The notes under the pieces: model-generated
Databases searched by the model: none
What the model was told of the DNA's origin: nothing
The model's input: only the letters and a program-made list of their open reading frames with translations
Shown: positions 24,931 through 36,997 of the stretch, piece after piece
Layout of the letters: every line of letters begins with the position of its first letter
Numbering within the stretch: position 1 is the stretch's first letter
Source of the DNA: Cycas panzhihuaensis
Taxonomy: Eukaryota; Cycadophyta
Reading direction: 5' to 3'
NCBI GenBank assembly: GCA_023213395.1
Contig: CM041465.1
Span: 13,578,001-13,642,000 of the forward strand
DNA length: 64,000 bases
Program-made: the position numbers and the translations under genes

Positions 24931-25067
24931 ACGGCGGGGCAACTATCTCAGATTATTTTTAAAAATCTGCTGTGGAAATTTCGCATTTATTGTGAAATTA
25001 CCATGTGTTTCATGACTTGACTCACCGCCAGCTGTGCCCTAATCGCTCGTTTAGGGTTTAGGCTGGG

Positions 25068-25075
25068 TATTTAAG
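25068..25075 (+). promoter_or_regulatory. Candidate TATA box in P1 5' LTR
   Basis: TATTTAAG within GGCTGGGTATTTAAGTC, about 140 bp after the inverted repeat. The 3' LTR has the same string at 34907-34914, and the LTR at 58593 has TATATAT at the equivalent position. This is inference from composition and conservation only. Confidence 0.4.
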
Positions 25076-27159
25076 TCTTCCTTAAGTTATTTTTAGGATC
25101 TTTTGGCTCATTTTTGGAAGCTTCTCAAGGAAAAACACCACATGCTCTCTTGTTCCTGCTACTCCACTCACTTTCTGGGACCTGCAACTCTTCTCTAATG
25201 CCCAGCTCTCTTTTGGTATGGCTATGACATCTTCCTAGCCCTTCACACGCCTTAGAGAGGGCCTCTTTGGAGAGATCTTAGTATTTCCTTGCTAAGGCAG
25301 CCATCAAGCACCCTCAAGTGCAGGTGTTTCCTTCAACGTCATTAGTAGGGGTTCCATACCTACTGTTCCATAGCTCTTTGGAAGATTTCTTAGCCCTCTT
25401 TTAGCAGCTCTTGACTGAGGCAAAAGCCTCCATTCTCTTCCTCAGGTATTTGTTGGTTTAATTTACTTTCTTGTCCAATTTATGCCCTGTTTTGCTTGTC
25501 ATTTCTAGTTCTTCTTGGTTTGCTCTTTGAAGGTTATTTTTGCCTTGCTTTGGGCTATCCTTTCTTTGCCATTTGGGCCTCCTTTCCTACATTTCTTGCC
25601 CAAGACAGTGACAAAGAGGGGTTACATAAGGTTTAGGCAAGAGTTGGGTGGATTCCGCACCACCTTCCATGCTCCCTAAGAGGTTCTTTGCCCCCCAAAC
25701 CTTCCCTTTTGCTCCATGCTGTTCTTGGCAATCAAACAAGGGTTTGTTAGGCTATTTTTAGCCACTGAAATCAGTGATGTCACTTATTGCAGCACTGGTT
25801 TGAGGGCTTATACCTTGATCCGGGCAACTCACATAAGCCCTGACTACTTGTCCCTTGCCTAACTTCTTTCTCGGCAAACCGGTTTGCTACTCATAGCACC
25901 CCGACTTGTCATAGCTCATTTTGGGCCTCCCTTTTACTCTTGTTGCCTCTTTTTCCAGCCCTCTTGCACAGCCATATCCTCACTGCCTTGTGGCTTCTTG
26001 AGGGGAGGGTAGGGTTATTCCTTGCAGGAGGTGGGCCACTCTGAGGCTTACTAGTTTACTTGTCATTTACTTTGGTTATTTTTCTTCTACAGTTTATCAT
26101 CGTAATATTGAATACTAGCGTGCATGTATTTAAGTTTATGTTTGTCTCATACATACATGTATTGTCAGGATTTCATATTATATGCTAGCACCCTTTCTCC
26201 AGGAAGGGGGATACTCTCATTTACTTGTAGGTACGTGAAGAATGCAAGGGATCTATTCCTTTTTCCTCTCTCGTGGGTAAGTGTTTCTGTTTATGTTCTA
26301 TATTGGTATTTCATTTGCTGCTAGCATCTTGTTTCTTTCCTTTCCTTTCTTGGTACTTTCGTATTGCTTTTGGGGAAGGTAAGGAAGCCCCACATTCTAG
26401 TCTACCGCAACCCTTCACGTCTGCCGTGCTTTATGGAGCAACTTCGAGTACCTCGTGGGAACGCCGTCGCTTTGACACGCCTCCATTTCGGGTACACATT
26501 CTTGCTCCACCTCATCACCTTTTTTCCTTTGAGTTTTTTGTGCAATAGTAATTAGCTCACTGGAAAGAGAAAGAGAAACCAACCACCGTCTTGGTTTATA
26601 TTTCGTTTACTTTATTTCTCACATTATATATGTTGTAGGAAAAGGTCCTAGGAAGCCTTCCCCTTTCACCTTTTCCTCTTTTTCCCTTGTAAACTTTCCC
26701 CTTGCATTACCAACTCACTTTGCTTGGTTAGTTTGCTTACAGACATCATAACCTCTTCCCTTTGGTTATTTCCTTTGTGCTCTCTCAGTTTTCTGCCTAG
26801 CCGGGTAATTAAGGAGATCCCATTTGTAGGTCATTCACTTGCCTACCTTTTCTTTATTTCCCTCTGCTCTGGGGAAACCCTTGAAGGGTTCTCTCCTCCC
26901 CCTTCCTACCATCCAAGGGTGGGAGGATCCTTCCCTTAGGTCAACCCAGACTAACCCTATGCCTCTTCTCTTCTTGTTTGAAGTGGGGAACCACTTCTAG
27001 GTAGCTAGAAACCATTTGCAAGTACCGAACTCGCGCTCCAGCATACAGGGTGCCCTGCGTGGTATTTGCCTCACTTGTAGGTATTTCCTCAATTATGCCT
27101 TTGACCACCCTTACCATTCCTACTTAGTTAGGTAGCTATCCCATAGATGCACCATCTAC

Positions 27160-27177
27160 TGGTGACCATACTGGGGA
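27160..27177 (+). promoter_or_regulatory. P1 primer-binding site
   Basis: TGGTGACCATACTGGGGA begins one base after the LTR. It is conserved in the other Tat-like copies and followed in most by a CCAGTAAGGG-like string. Confidence 0.8.
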
Positions 27178-27328
27178 TTTGCCAGTAAGGGAGCTAGTTT
27201 CTGCTCTTCTCCATTGGTTTTGCTACCTCTTTGTGGTTTTCTTCTACTTCAATCTCTTCGTTGGGCACCCCCCAATGTGTGTGTCTTTATCACCCTTTCC
27301 TTTTCCTAGCAGTGTTGGTTGACCTTGC

Positions 27329-29640
27329 ATGCAACGCTTCTCTTGTCGCTTACATGGTCTACCTCCATTTTTAGAAGACCCCGAGTATCGTCCTCTTGCT
27401 TTGTCAAATTCTGATTTGACTATGGAGGGATACTCTTCCGATTGGGCCTACCACACCTCAACTTTGGAAACCCATGATTTTCCTTCTTCTATCCCAAGAT
27501 CCACCCAAGAGGGTGATGATCCCATTTACTACCCGGGTGATCAACATCACCCGCTTGACACCCATCCCTCTACCCATGCGGTAGAAGGATCCTTTCCTCT
27601 TGAGATTTACCACTCGGCTAGTGACTCTTATGAGGAGTGTCCTGAGGGATCTACTTCATTCAAGGTCATGTCTACCTCTTACGAGCATATGGACACCCCT
27701 CCTACCGATGTGGTTGAAGCCCTTAACAAGTGCCGTCGCGCCGCTCATTTCCAACCACGTCCTAGATGGTTTGAGGATGCTTTTCATGGAGAAGCCTCTT
27801 CTTCTTCCACTCCTCCCCTGCTTGCCTCATCCTCATCTACCCTTCCTGTAACAACCAATCCCTTCGTGCCTATGCATATGTCTCACTCCTTTCCTATTCC
27901 TGTTGTGGGGACACATGTTACACCTTCTGTTCCTTGCCAAGGTCCTAGTGTTTTAGGATCTTCCCACGATATGTCTTTCCCTCAGTTGAAGGTTAGCATA
28001 CCCTTCCCTAGCTAAACCAATATGCCATCCCCGAATGTGGCACATACTTCCCTAGTAGGCCTACTGGTCCTACTAACCCTCTAGCCATTAGTCATATGGG
28101 ACCTACTCCCAGACACCCTCAAAATCAATCTGTTGATGCTTCCTTTTACATCCCTCCAGGGTATACTTCTCAACCTTGGGGGCAGGGTAGAGGAAGCCAC
28201 CTCTCAGCCTATGGGTGGATCTGCTACACCCATATGGGGTTGCCCCACTTATAGGTGGCCCATTTGGGAAAAACCTGGTTCCACATCCATCTTTTCCATC
28301 ATCTAGCGCAGTCCCTTCTGCCATGCCTTCACAAGGGAACCTGACTCCCTTCTAAGGCACTTATCCCCAAGCCCTCTTTCAGCAAGGGGCATTTCCTCAA
28401 GGAGGGATGGGTGTGCCACCCCCGTCTGCTCCGTGTTCACTACCTACTACGTCATTTGTTAACCCTATGGTCCAGGCAAGGGCACGTCCCTTCATGGACT
28501 ATAGATCGACACCTTTGTCTGTTGAGGCATTAAGAACCAATCTGCCACCTCATCCTCCTGACATTCCTAGATTTGACGGAACTTCATTGCAAGACCCAAC
28601 AGAGCATGTGTGTAGATTTTCTATGGCATGCATAAATTACTGGGCTTACGACCACATCCTAATGGAATTGTTCCTGCGATCCTTGTAGAGTGATGCCCTT
28701 AAATGGTTTTATCGTCTCCCTGCCCACTCCATCTATTCATTCCAGCAATTGGTGGACGAGTTCATCAACTACTTTGATGTAGCCCGTCCATTCAAGAGCA
28801 GAATGAAATCCCTTCTATCACTCAAACAAGGTCATGATGAGATGAATCATGACTTTGTGAGGCGATTCCATGACTTGCTTCACTCCATTAAGGCAACGTT
28901 GCCCGAGGAGTTGAAGAGAGATCTCTTCGTTAATGCACTTCATCCTGAAGTACATGTGGAAGTCCTTAAAATGGGGTCAATCACATGCGACTCGGCGATC
29001 ACCAAGTACTTAGTGTTGGAGGCTATTGAGATCCAAGCTGGGCTCAAGAAAACTCTTAAGCCCTCACAGTGATGTGAGGCACCACCTTCAACCAAAGATA
29101 CCAAACCTTCGTAACCCGCCAGGTCTTCTTCTCATCCAACTGAGAGGACTTTAGACCCCCTCACATCTGCCATATGCTCATTCGAGCATACGATGAAGGA
29201 GCTTAAACTCGAAGCCCCTTCATCCCCAACATCTAATAAACAAGTCCAACAAACAACTCAAGCTCCCCTCCCTAGGAATAGAAATGCCCAGTCCTCTCAA
29301 ACGAGGAAGTTAGATCCCCTGCTTGAGAAGAAGTGGTGCTCCATTCATGGGAAGTGCTTCCACGATGACTTGCATTATAGGGCTTAGCATCCTAAGGATG
29401 CCCCTCGATGTGACTCTTCTCCTAAACGAGCCTCAAGGCCTAATTTAGACCAACCAATTCACAAGGATCTGTTCCCTAAACATGGGGAACGTGATCACAA
29501 TGCCCAATCCAAGAATAACCAGAACCAAGGAAGATCGCCTAATTCTCGTCCTTCCCATGATAAAGGGAAGGGTACCCGGGATTCGTCCTCTTCCTCCCAT
29601 TCCCCTAGCCATCGTACCCCATCACCTTCACAGCCCTGGA
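27329..29640 (+). pseudogene. P1 gag
   Basis: First part 27329-28015 is open for 228 codons (MQRFSCRLHGLPPFLEDPEY; Ser/Pro-rich, TQEGDDPIYYPGDQHHPLD). A frameshift lies between 28016 and 28406. From 28407 the frame continues with point stops at 28686, 29070 and 29385. The capsid core (PFDGTSLQDPTEHVCRFSMA, then LSLKQGHDEMNHDFVRRFHD) spans about 28550-29060. A zinc-knuckle-like LEKKWCSIHGKCFHDDLHY follows at about 29320-29380. This is the best preserved gag of the family here. An earlier ATG at 27329 is preferred to 27422 because the frame is open and shared in part by P3. Confidence 0.88.
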
Positions 29641-30431
29641 ATAAGGGGAGGAAGGTGATCCAGTTGCTTGAGGCTACTCCTTCTTATACCCTTACGCAGT
29701 CTCAAGCCGCCAAGGAAGCAGCAGGTGCTTCTTCTTCTACTCCTTCTGACCCTCTTCCGGAGAACCCTCCTCTGGAAATACCTCTCTTCCCCAAGGCCAT
29801 TCTTGTGCACCTGGGTCATTACGATTTCTGAAGGGCACTTACCCAACCTACTGCGAAGGGTAAGCCCTTCTCCATCATGGATGAGCTTCATACCATCGCT
29901 GCAGGAATGTCCTTGATGGACATTTTGAGGAGTTGTCCCAAGCAGTGGGCCCTCCTCTTGGAAGCTTTAGGGTCGAATGGCATGCTTGTTCACGCTTTGG
30001 GCATCACCTAAATTCATAAACCTGTTATTTTATTTGATCCTAAGGATCTTCCTCCCGCATGTGAAAGGGAATATTAGTGGAACTTCCCATTCACTATTAC
30101 TATCGATACACCCAATTGTACCCTTCGAAGGACTGTTGTTGACAACGGTTCTTCTGTGAATGCCATGCCCTTGCGTGTCATGCAAGAGCTTATTATTTCT
30201 ACCTTGGAACCTGTTCCATAGCGATGCCAAGGTTATGTTGGTAATGAGAAGACCCCTTTGGGATCTGTCGTGATTCCGCTCACCCTCGAGGACAAGACTA
30301 TCCTCACTGATGTTGTAGTCCTCGACGTTGACGTCGACTACAACCTTCTTCTAGGTTGTCCATGGCTCGACCAAATGGGAGCTGTGTGTTCAACTCTTTA
30401 GGGACAATTTAAATTCGTCCATGACAGGTGG
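29641..30431 (+). pseudogene. P1 aspartic protease
   Basis: In the same frame as the gag core. Seen: the pre-protease block GKPFSIMDELHTIAAGMSLM near 29860-29920, active-site motif TVVDNGSSVNAMPLRVMQEL near 30130-30190, and the second half VVLDVDVDYNLLLGCPWLDQ near 30315-30380. Stops occur at about 29829, after HALGIT, at the Y-stop-WNF site near 30075, and at two further places. The role is cleavage of the gag-pol polyprotein. Confidence 0.82.
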
Positions 30432-31427
30432 ATGAGGGTGGTTCCCTGCGAATGCTCACTTACCAAACAAACTCGTTCTGCTAATCGAGCAACCCAAGGT
30501 CCTTCTACGCATGCCTCGGCTTGCTCTATTGGTATACCTAATTTGTCTGAAGAAGATCCTGCATCCTCTTTCCCTAGTCTCATGCATTTCGCTTCTATTG
30601 GCATTGGGAGCTATGAGTACCTTGCTTCGTTTAGTGATGATGATTCGCATGATGAAGGCAAGGATTGTCTCCACCCGGTCTCTTTCCTTCGTACCAGTAG
30701 GTCACGCCCATCTCATTCTAGATCTCCATCTAGAACCCCTTTTGGTGAGACTAGCCACTCCTACGTATCACATGTCATCGCTCGTGTTGACTCATCCATC
30801 ATCAGTTCTTCTCCCTCATCACCTCCCGTAGGTGATGGTTTCGAAGAACTGCCTTTCGCTCCTTCTGAGGAGCCTCTTTTTGACTCTCCTTTAGAGTCTC
30901 ACAAGGAAGTTGGGTAGCCCAACGACCATCATGGTCTTGCTGCCTCTACCTCCTCTAGCACTTTGTCTACTCGAAGTAAGGTCATCCATGGGGTGGATTA
31001 CTTCGAGGATGATGAAGCCCTACTCAAGCACTTAGCGGGCTCCGTGCCCCACCTAGTTGAGATTCCCTCTCTCCGAGTCTCCCTTCGAGGTCTTATCGAC
31101 AAAGAGTTAATCCGTCAGGCTTACCTTTTGGACCTCGAGGCTTTGGATGAGAGATGCTTAGCTGCTTATCAGGCTAACCTGGAGTCCAAAGCTCGCTTAC
31201 AAAGGACCTACGATAAACATCATTGTTCCCATCCTTTGTTTCCTGGGGACCACATCCTCAAGCTTGAATATCTCCATGACCGTTTGACCAAATTTAAACC
31301 CCGATGGGTTGGCCCTTTTGTCATTATCAAATCCCTCAGTAATGATGCTTATAGGATAGCCACCCTGGCAGGGCTTGAATTTGAGAAAGCTGTGAATGGA
31401 AAATTCCTTAAGAAGTTTTATACGTGA
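30432..31427 (+). pseudogene. P1 linker fused in frame to integrase C-terminal domain
   Basis: Two open stretches in one frame, 30432-30917 (161 aa) and 30963-31427 (154 aa), separated by a TAG. The first is the Ser/Pro-rich linker. The second starts as linker (VIHGVDYFEDDEALLKHLAG) and at about 31055 jumps to the integrase C-terminal domain (VEIPSLRVSLRGLIDKEL ... GLEFEKAVNGKFLKKFYT). In P2 these two points are about 2.5 kb apart (55280 and 57800), so RT, RNase H and the integrase core are deleted here. The junction keeps the reading frame and the second stretch is free of stops. Confidence 0.88.
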
Positions 31428-32139
31428 TCTTTTGGCGATCCCTTCGCCATGCTCTGAAATAAGCCTAAACTACCACCTTAGGTTGTTCCCATTCTTCCCA
31501 ATCATGAGTAGAATGACAATTTGAGGTGGATTCTTCTCCTTCTTTCAGGTTCCTCCCATGGAACCTGTGTTCCCGTATCCTTTCGGGGACTTTTATCTTC
31601 CTATTTGGGCATCCCCCAATTAGGACGATGCCTTGGAGTAGCATTACTCCTCCCTCTTACCTGCTATTTCTTTGCATATTCTGCTATACTCCTCTGTGGA
31701 CGTGCATGTCATTCTATTTCTAACCTCATACTTCTCTATCATCTCTACTCATGGTGGATGTGTGTGCTCCTGTTAGACATATAGCCATGCATGGAAGGAA
31801 ATATGTGCATCATACAACAAAACATCTACAACATACAAAACATACATCCTATCTACCACACATGATATATACACCATTCCATGTCAAAATGGGGCTCCAA
31901 TTACCTTGTATATATACACACATCAAAAATCATATGTTACAGCATACATATAGGAAGCCAGTGTCCTTGCAGGGGGGGTACAATCATATGAGTCTATATA
32001 TGATCCCCTCGAGGCCTATGCTTTCCCCTGTCAAAATCAACATACATGTCTCCTACACTACTACTATCCCACCCCTAGGGTACCATCTCTTAGCCTGTGT
32101 GATCCCTCTCATGGGGACCACATCCCTTTGAGGCTCGTC
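31428..32139. other. P1 non-coding region after integrase
   Basis: Starts with the conserved AAGCCTAAACTACC string that follows integrase in all Tat-like copies. Short open frames on the plus strand are not shared by M. AT-rich and CA-rich runs occur at 31790-31960. No gene is seen. Confidence 0.55.
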
Positions 32140-33954
32140 CTGGGCCTCCACGAGCTCCCTGCCTTACTCCCCTCATCGTGTGGCTATCTCGAGGTCATCG
32201 CCATTGTATGGGTATATGTCCTGCTCCTACTCGACCTCGACGCCACCTGATCTACTAGCTGATCATATCTGGCCTGGATACGATCTCTCTCGCCCTCCAC
32301 TCCTCAGAGGTGCTCCTCCAGTACCGCTATCCAGACTGTGCTTCCCGTATCTCCACCTGCTCCTCTCTGAGCCTCTAGAGCCTGGACCCGTCTGTGCAAC
32401 GCATCCTGCTCGCTCCTTGTCTCATCTAGCTCCTGCTACATCTGTCACCTGAAAGTGATGTGCTCTTGGGACTCTGCAGCCCAGATGTCTCTCGCCCTCA
32501 CCAATAGGGTGAATGCCTCCATGTGTGCACCTGCCGATCTAGGCGCATCCTCTGCCTGGTGGGCGGTTGCCCCTCTACATATACCTGAGGGAACATCTCC
32601 CTCATCATGGCCTCTACCGCCTCGACCTCCTGCAGACTGCCAATCCAACATGTCATGTGTCAGTATATATCCCACCACATACCATGATAAAATCAAATCA
32701 ACTATCTACCTAGCTGTCAAACGACTAAGGAAATAGTTAGGCCTCATCTACTATGGCTGTCGGTTCCTTTACTCGTGCAACATCCTCTCGTCCTGGCTCT
32801 CCGCCAGCTGCTGGTACCTCATCCTCAGGTACCTCCTCTGCCTGGGCCTCTCTCCTCACTGGGACTAGCTCAGCTCTCGTCGCTCTGGATCTCCTCATGA
32901 TTAGTAGCCTGCGGTCCCTTGTCACTGCCCCCCTGCTCTCCTCAGCTACCCCTGATGGGCCTGCCTCTCCTTTGGCAGTCCTAGATGGTCCCACTGCTCC
33001 TCTTGCCATCCCTGAAGGACCTGCCTCTCCTACAGGTTATGATGGGCCAGACCCATCTCCTCCATCGGTGTCATCATCATCATCGTCATCATCCTGGAGC
33101 ACTCCTGCTCCACCTGCCTTGTCATTGCTGTCCCACCTCACTGTCTTATACAGATCTGCCACATAATCCATTATGGTGAGGAGGTCCAGTGATGTTGCCT
33201 CCACTGATTGCTGGACGTGGGCCTGGTCCTTCGTCCCCCTCAGCCGAGTCTGCCATCTGTGGACCATCGGGGCCCACTCTGCTATGGGGTGTGGTCCCCC
33301 CACTAGTGCCACCGCCACAAAGTAATCAAAAAACTAGCACTACAGTAACATGTTGTATGACAGCCCTCTCTTTCCTGCCATCCTGATGGCGTCGAGCTAT
33401 GCAACGAGGTTCACCGCTATCATGGTAGTCTAGTCCATCCTCTTGCCCACCTCACAGCGATGCACTTCATCCATCCAGCCACCTGGTATCTCTCTATAGG
33501 TCTGTTTCTAGGAAATCTGGAACAGAATGTACAGTGTAATGAGCTTCCTCACCCAAGGAATCCTAGACATCACCACAGTCTAAAGAGGAACTCCTCTCCG
33601 CTCCTACCTGTCAGTCCCTGTAAAGAAAGTGGTTGCCTCTCGGTGTGCTGCCTCATTGTTAGGCAGCGCTCCTAGTGTCACTGGCCTCCCAATCATTGGT
33701 ACCCCCAAAATCTGCCAGATGTCCCTCGGCATCACCATCATGTCTCCCACCTGAGGCAGGTGGAAAATGTGCCTCCTCCTATCCCAATGGGAAACTATGT
33801 CAACCAGTAGTCTCTAATCAGATGCGAACTAAGGTGTCTTTAGGGCCTTGTATAGGCCACACCTCCGCAAGATCTCCTTGTCCCCCCGGGACATCATCTC
33901 GATGTATCTTAGCATCGCCATGTCGACATTCTCGTGGTTATCCACTGTGATAAC
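32140..33954 (-). pseudogene. Antisense PMD-like gene in element P1
   Basis: Minus-strand order: an N-terminal block (DNHENVDMAMLRYIEMMSRG) below 33954; the PMD signature LLVDIVSHWDRRRHIFHLPQ, then VGDMMVMPRDIWQILGVP and MIGRPVTLGAL, at about 33640-33815; a middle region; an open stretch 33037-33318 (93 aa) with SLDLLTIMDYVADLYKTV and a run of eight Asp; GEAGPS-type repeats and a basic segment in 32737-33009 (90 aa); and a coiled-coil-like tail (LDETRSEQDALHRRVQALEA, VEGERDRIQARYDQL) at about 32250-32440. Stops, for example two just before LLVDIV, and a frame change break it. The same order in M on the opposite genomic strand, but the same strand relative to its element, shows a shared inherited antisense gene. 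Confidence 0.75.
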
Positions 33955-34254
33955 TGCCTACTATCATCAAAAACCAATCAAAGTCAGTCTCACACTAGTC
34001 ATCTCCACTCCTGGTTGTTTCTCAGCCCCTTCACCCTTCACATTTTTTTTAGTCAGTTTCCGGGTGGCACATAGGCAACCCCTATGTCATCTCCACCTCT
34101 ACCTTTATATCCACGCATTCTACCATGACACTTGTTGGCACCCTTGCCTACTATTGTGATCTCGATATATATATCTATATATATGTGCTACTGATAGTTG
34201 TATTGCCAGCATTCACCATCGTACCATGCTTCCAAGTGGTGAGGCTCTACTCCT
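33955..34254. other. P1 non-coding region before polypurine tract
   Basis: Aligns with 10127-10330 and with about 12180-12289 of M, but the 1.9-kb block carrying the second RNase H is absent. No gene is seen. Confidence 0.6.
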
Positions 34255-34264
34255 AAGGGGGCAA
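34255..34264 (+). promoter_or_regulatory. P1 polypurine tract
   Basis: AAGGGGGCAA immediately before the LTR's TGTTTCCC, matching the M tract. Confidence 0.85.
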
Positions 34265-36997
34265 TGTTTCCCAACTTCTGGGAATGGATACAGAGTGGTT
34301 GACTCAGGTAAGTACAGGTATACTTCTTGCCTTGTCATTATCTTCTTTTGAGATGAGTGTATGCTTGCATGTTGTGATCTCGTAGATGATCTTGTCATCA
34401 TCTACACTTATTCAGCTTATGATGACTATAGCAGGGGTACATTCCCAGCGAGTGTGGCACATCGGTGGCCATTCCACTTCCCACATTCTGCCCTACTCAC
34501 CTCAAGATCCATTTGGCTCATGTCACCCCTGCCCGTATGATGACCCGTCATTATTTGGTTGACTTGTCACATTTGTTGAGTCCTATTTTTGCTCTTTTTG
34601 GCTCGTTTATTGGCTTGTCTGACCTCAGGTAGGTGTCTCAGACCCCCACCAATCTCCTTAGTCATTAGCCCATAGCCCTGGCTGGCTGGCTAGGCCAGAT
34701 TTGGCCTCTGGTCCCGTACTGCAGCGAAATTCATCGTACCACTGCAAATTTTGTGGTACCGCAAAATTTGCGGTGGGGCGACTATCTCAGATTATTTTTA
34801 AAAATCTGCCATGGTAATTTTGCATTTATTACAAAACTGCTATGTGTTTTGCGACTTGACTCACCACCAACCATGCCTTAATCGCTTGTTTAGGGTTTAG
34901 GCTGGGTATTTAAGTCTTTCCTAAGTCATTTTTAGGATCTTTTGGCTCATTTTTGGAAGCTTGTCAAGGAAAAATGCCCTGTGCTCTGTTGTTCCCTACT
35001 ACTCCACTATTGCTACAGGACCTGCAACTCTTCTCTAGTGCCCAACTCTCTTTTGGTATGGCTGTGACATCTTCCTAGCCCTTCACACGCCTTGGAGAGG
35101 GCCTCTTTGGAGAGATCTTAATATTTCCTTGCTCAGGCAGCCATCAAGCACCCTCAAGTGTAGGTGTTTCCTTCAACCTCATTAGCAGGGGTTCCATACC
35201 TACTATTCCATAGCTCTTTAGCAGATTTCTCAGCCCTCTTTTAGTAGCTCTTAACTGAGGCAAAAGCCTCCATTCTCTTCCTCAGGTATCTGTTGGTTTA
35301 AGTTGCGTTCTTGTCCAATTTATGCCCTGTTTTGCTTGTCATTTCTAGTTCTTCTTGGTTTGCTCTTTGAAGGTTATTTTTACCTTACTTTGGGTTATCC
35401 TTTCTCTGCCATTTGGGCCTCCTTTCCTACATTTCTTGCCCAAGATAGCAGCAAAGAGGGGTTACATAAGGTTTGGGCAAGAGCTGGGTGGATTCCACAC
35501 CACCTTCCACGCTCCCTAAGAGGCTCTTTGCCCCCCAAACCTTCCCTTTTACTCCGTGCTGTTCTTGGAAATCAAACAAGGGTTTGTTAGGCTATTTTCA
35601 ATCACTGAAATCAACACTGTCACTTGTTGCAGCACTGGTTTGAGGGCTTACAACTTGATCCAGGCAACTCACATAATCCCTGACTACTTGTCCCTTGCCT
35701 AACTTCTTTCTCGGTAATATGGTTTGCTTCTCATAGCACCTTGGCTTGTTGTAGCTCGTTTTAGGCCTTCCTTTTACTCTTGTTGCCTCTTTTTCTAGCC
35801 CTCTTGCATAGCCATACCCTCGCTACCTTGTGGCTTCTTGAGGGGAAGGTAGGGTTGTTCCTTGCGGGAGGTGGGCCACTCCGAAGCTTATCGGTTCACT
35901 TGTCATTTACTTTGGTTATTTTTATTCTACATTTTATCATCATAATATTGAATAATAATGTGCATGTATTTAAGTTTATGTTTGTCTCATACATACATGT
36001 ATTGTTAGGATTTCATATTATATGCTAGCACCCTTTCTCCAGGAAGGGGGATACTCTCATTTACTTACAGGTACATGGAGAACACAAGGGATCTATTCCT
36101 TTTTCCTCTCTCGCAGGTAAGTGTTTCCGTTTATATTTTATATTGGTATTTCATTTGCTGCTAGCATCTTATTTCTTTCCTTTCCTTTCTTGGTACTTTA
36201 GTATCGCTTTCGAGGAAGGTAAGGAAGCCCCACATTCTGGTCTACCACAACCCTTCACGTCTATCGTGCTTTGTGGAGCAGCTTTGGGTACCTTGTGGGA
36301 ACGCCGCTGCTTTGACACGCCTCCATTCTGGGTATACATTCTTGCTCCAACTCATCACCCTTTTTCCTTTGAGTTTTTTATGCAATAGTAATTAGCTCAC
36401 CGGAAAGAGAAAGAGAAACCAACCACCGTCTTGGTTTATATTTCATTTACTTTATTTCTCGCATTATATATGTTGTAGGAAAAGGTCCTAGGAAGCCTTC
36501 CCCTTTCATCTTTTCCCCTTTTTCCCTTTCAAATTTTCCCCTTGCTTTACCAACTTACTTTGCTTAGTTAGTTTGCTTATACACATCATAACATCTTCCC
36601 TTTGGTTATTTCCTTTGTGCTCTCTCGGTTTTCCACCTAGCCGGGTAACCGAGGAGATCCCATTCATAGGTCATTCACTTGCCTACCTTTTCTTTGTTTC
36701 CCTCTACTCTGAGGAAACCCTTGAAGGGTTCTCTCCTCCTCCTTCCAGCCATCCAAGGGTGGGAGGATCCTTCCCTTAGGTCAACCCAGGCTAACCCTAT
36801 GCCTCTTCTCTTCTTATTTGAAGTGGGGAACCACTTCCAGGTAGCTAGAAACCATTTGCAGGTCCTGAACTTACACTCCGGCGCACGGGATGCCCCGCGT
36901 GGTATTTGCCTCACTTGTAGGTCTTTCCTCAATTGTGCCTTCGACTAGCCTTGCCATTCTTACTTAGTTAGGTAGTTATCCCATAGATACGCATCCA
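34265..36997 (+). repeat. P1 3' LTR (2733 bp)
   Basis: Begins TGTTTCCCAAC and ends ACGCATCCA, followed by the target copy taggc. Aligns end to end with 24426-27158. The inverted repeat is at 34744-34771 (GCAAATTTT / AAAATTTGC around GTGGTACCGC) and the TATA-like string at 34907-34914. No gene is called. Confidence 0.92.

Larger units (their letters stand above)
24426..27158 (+). repeat. P1 5' LTR (2733 bp)
   Basis: Begins TGTTTCCCAGC and ends CATCTA, just before a one-base spacer and the primer site. It is the same length as the 3' LTR at 34265-36997, with which it aligns throughout. Differences look mainly like transitions. Open frames at 26124-26939 and similar are present in both LTRs but have no recognisable domain, and I do not call them genes. 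Confidence 0.92.

Noticed and set aside
29628-29891. Arg-rich minus-strand frame
   Set aside because: Lies opposite the P1 gag-protease frame, which is supported by motifs and by homologous copies.
32753-33166. 137-aa plus-strand frame in P1 (DGPASP repeats)
   Set aside because: Same reason: a shadow of the PMD-like frame on the minus strand, open because of shared low-complexity composition.
35303-36388. Hydrophobic open frames in the P1 3' LTR
   Set aside because: They lie wholly within LTR sequence, are not kept in the M or P2 LTRs, and show no domain.
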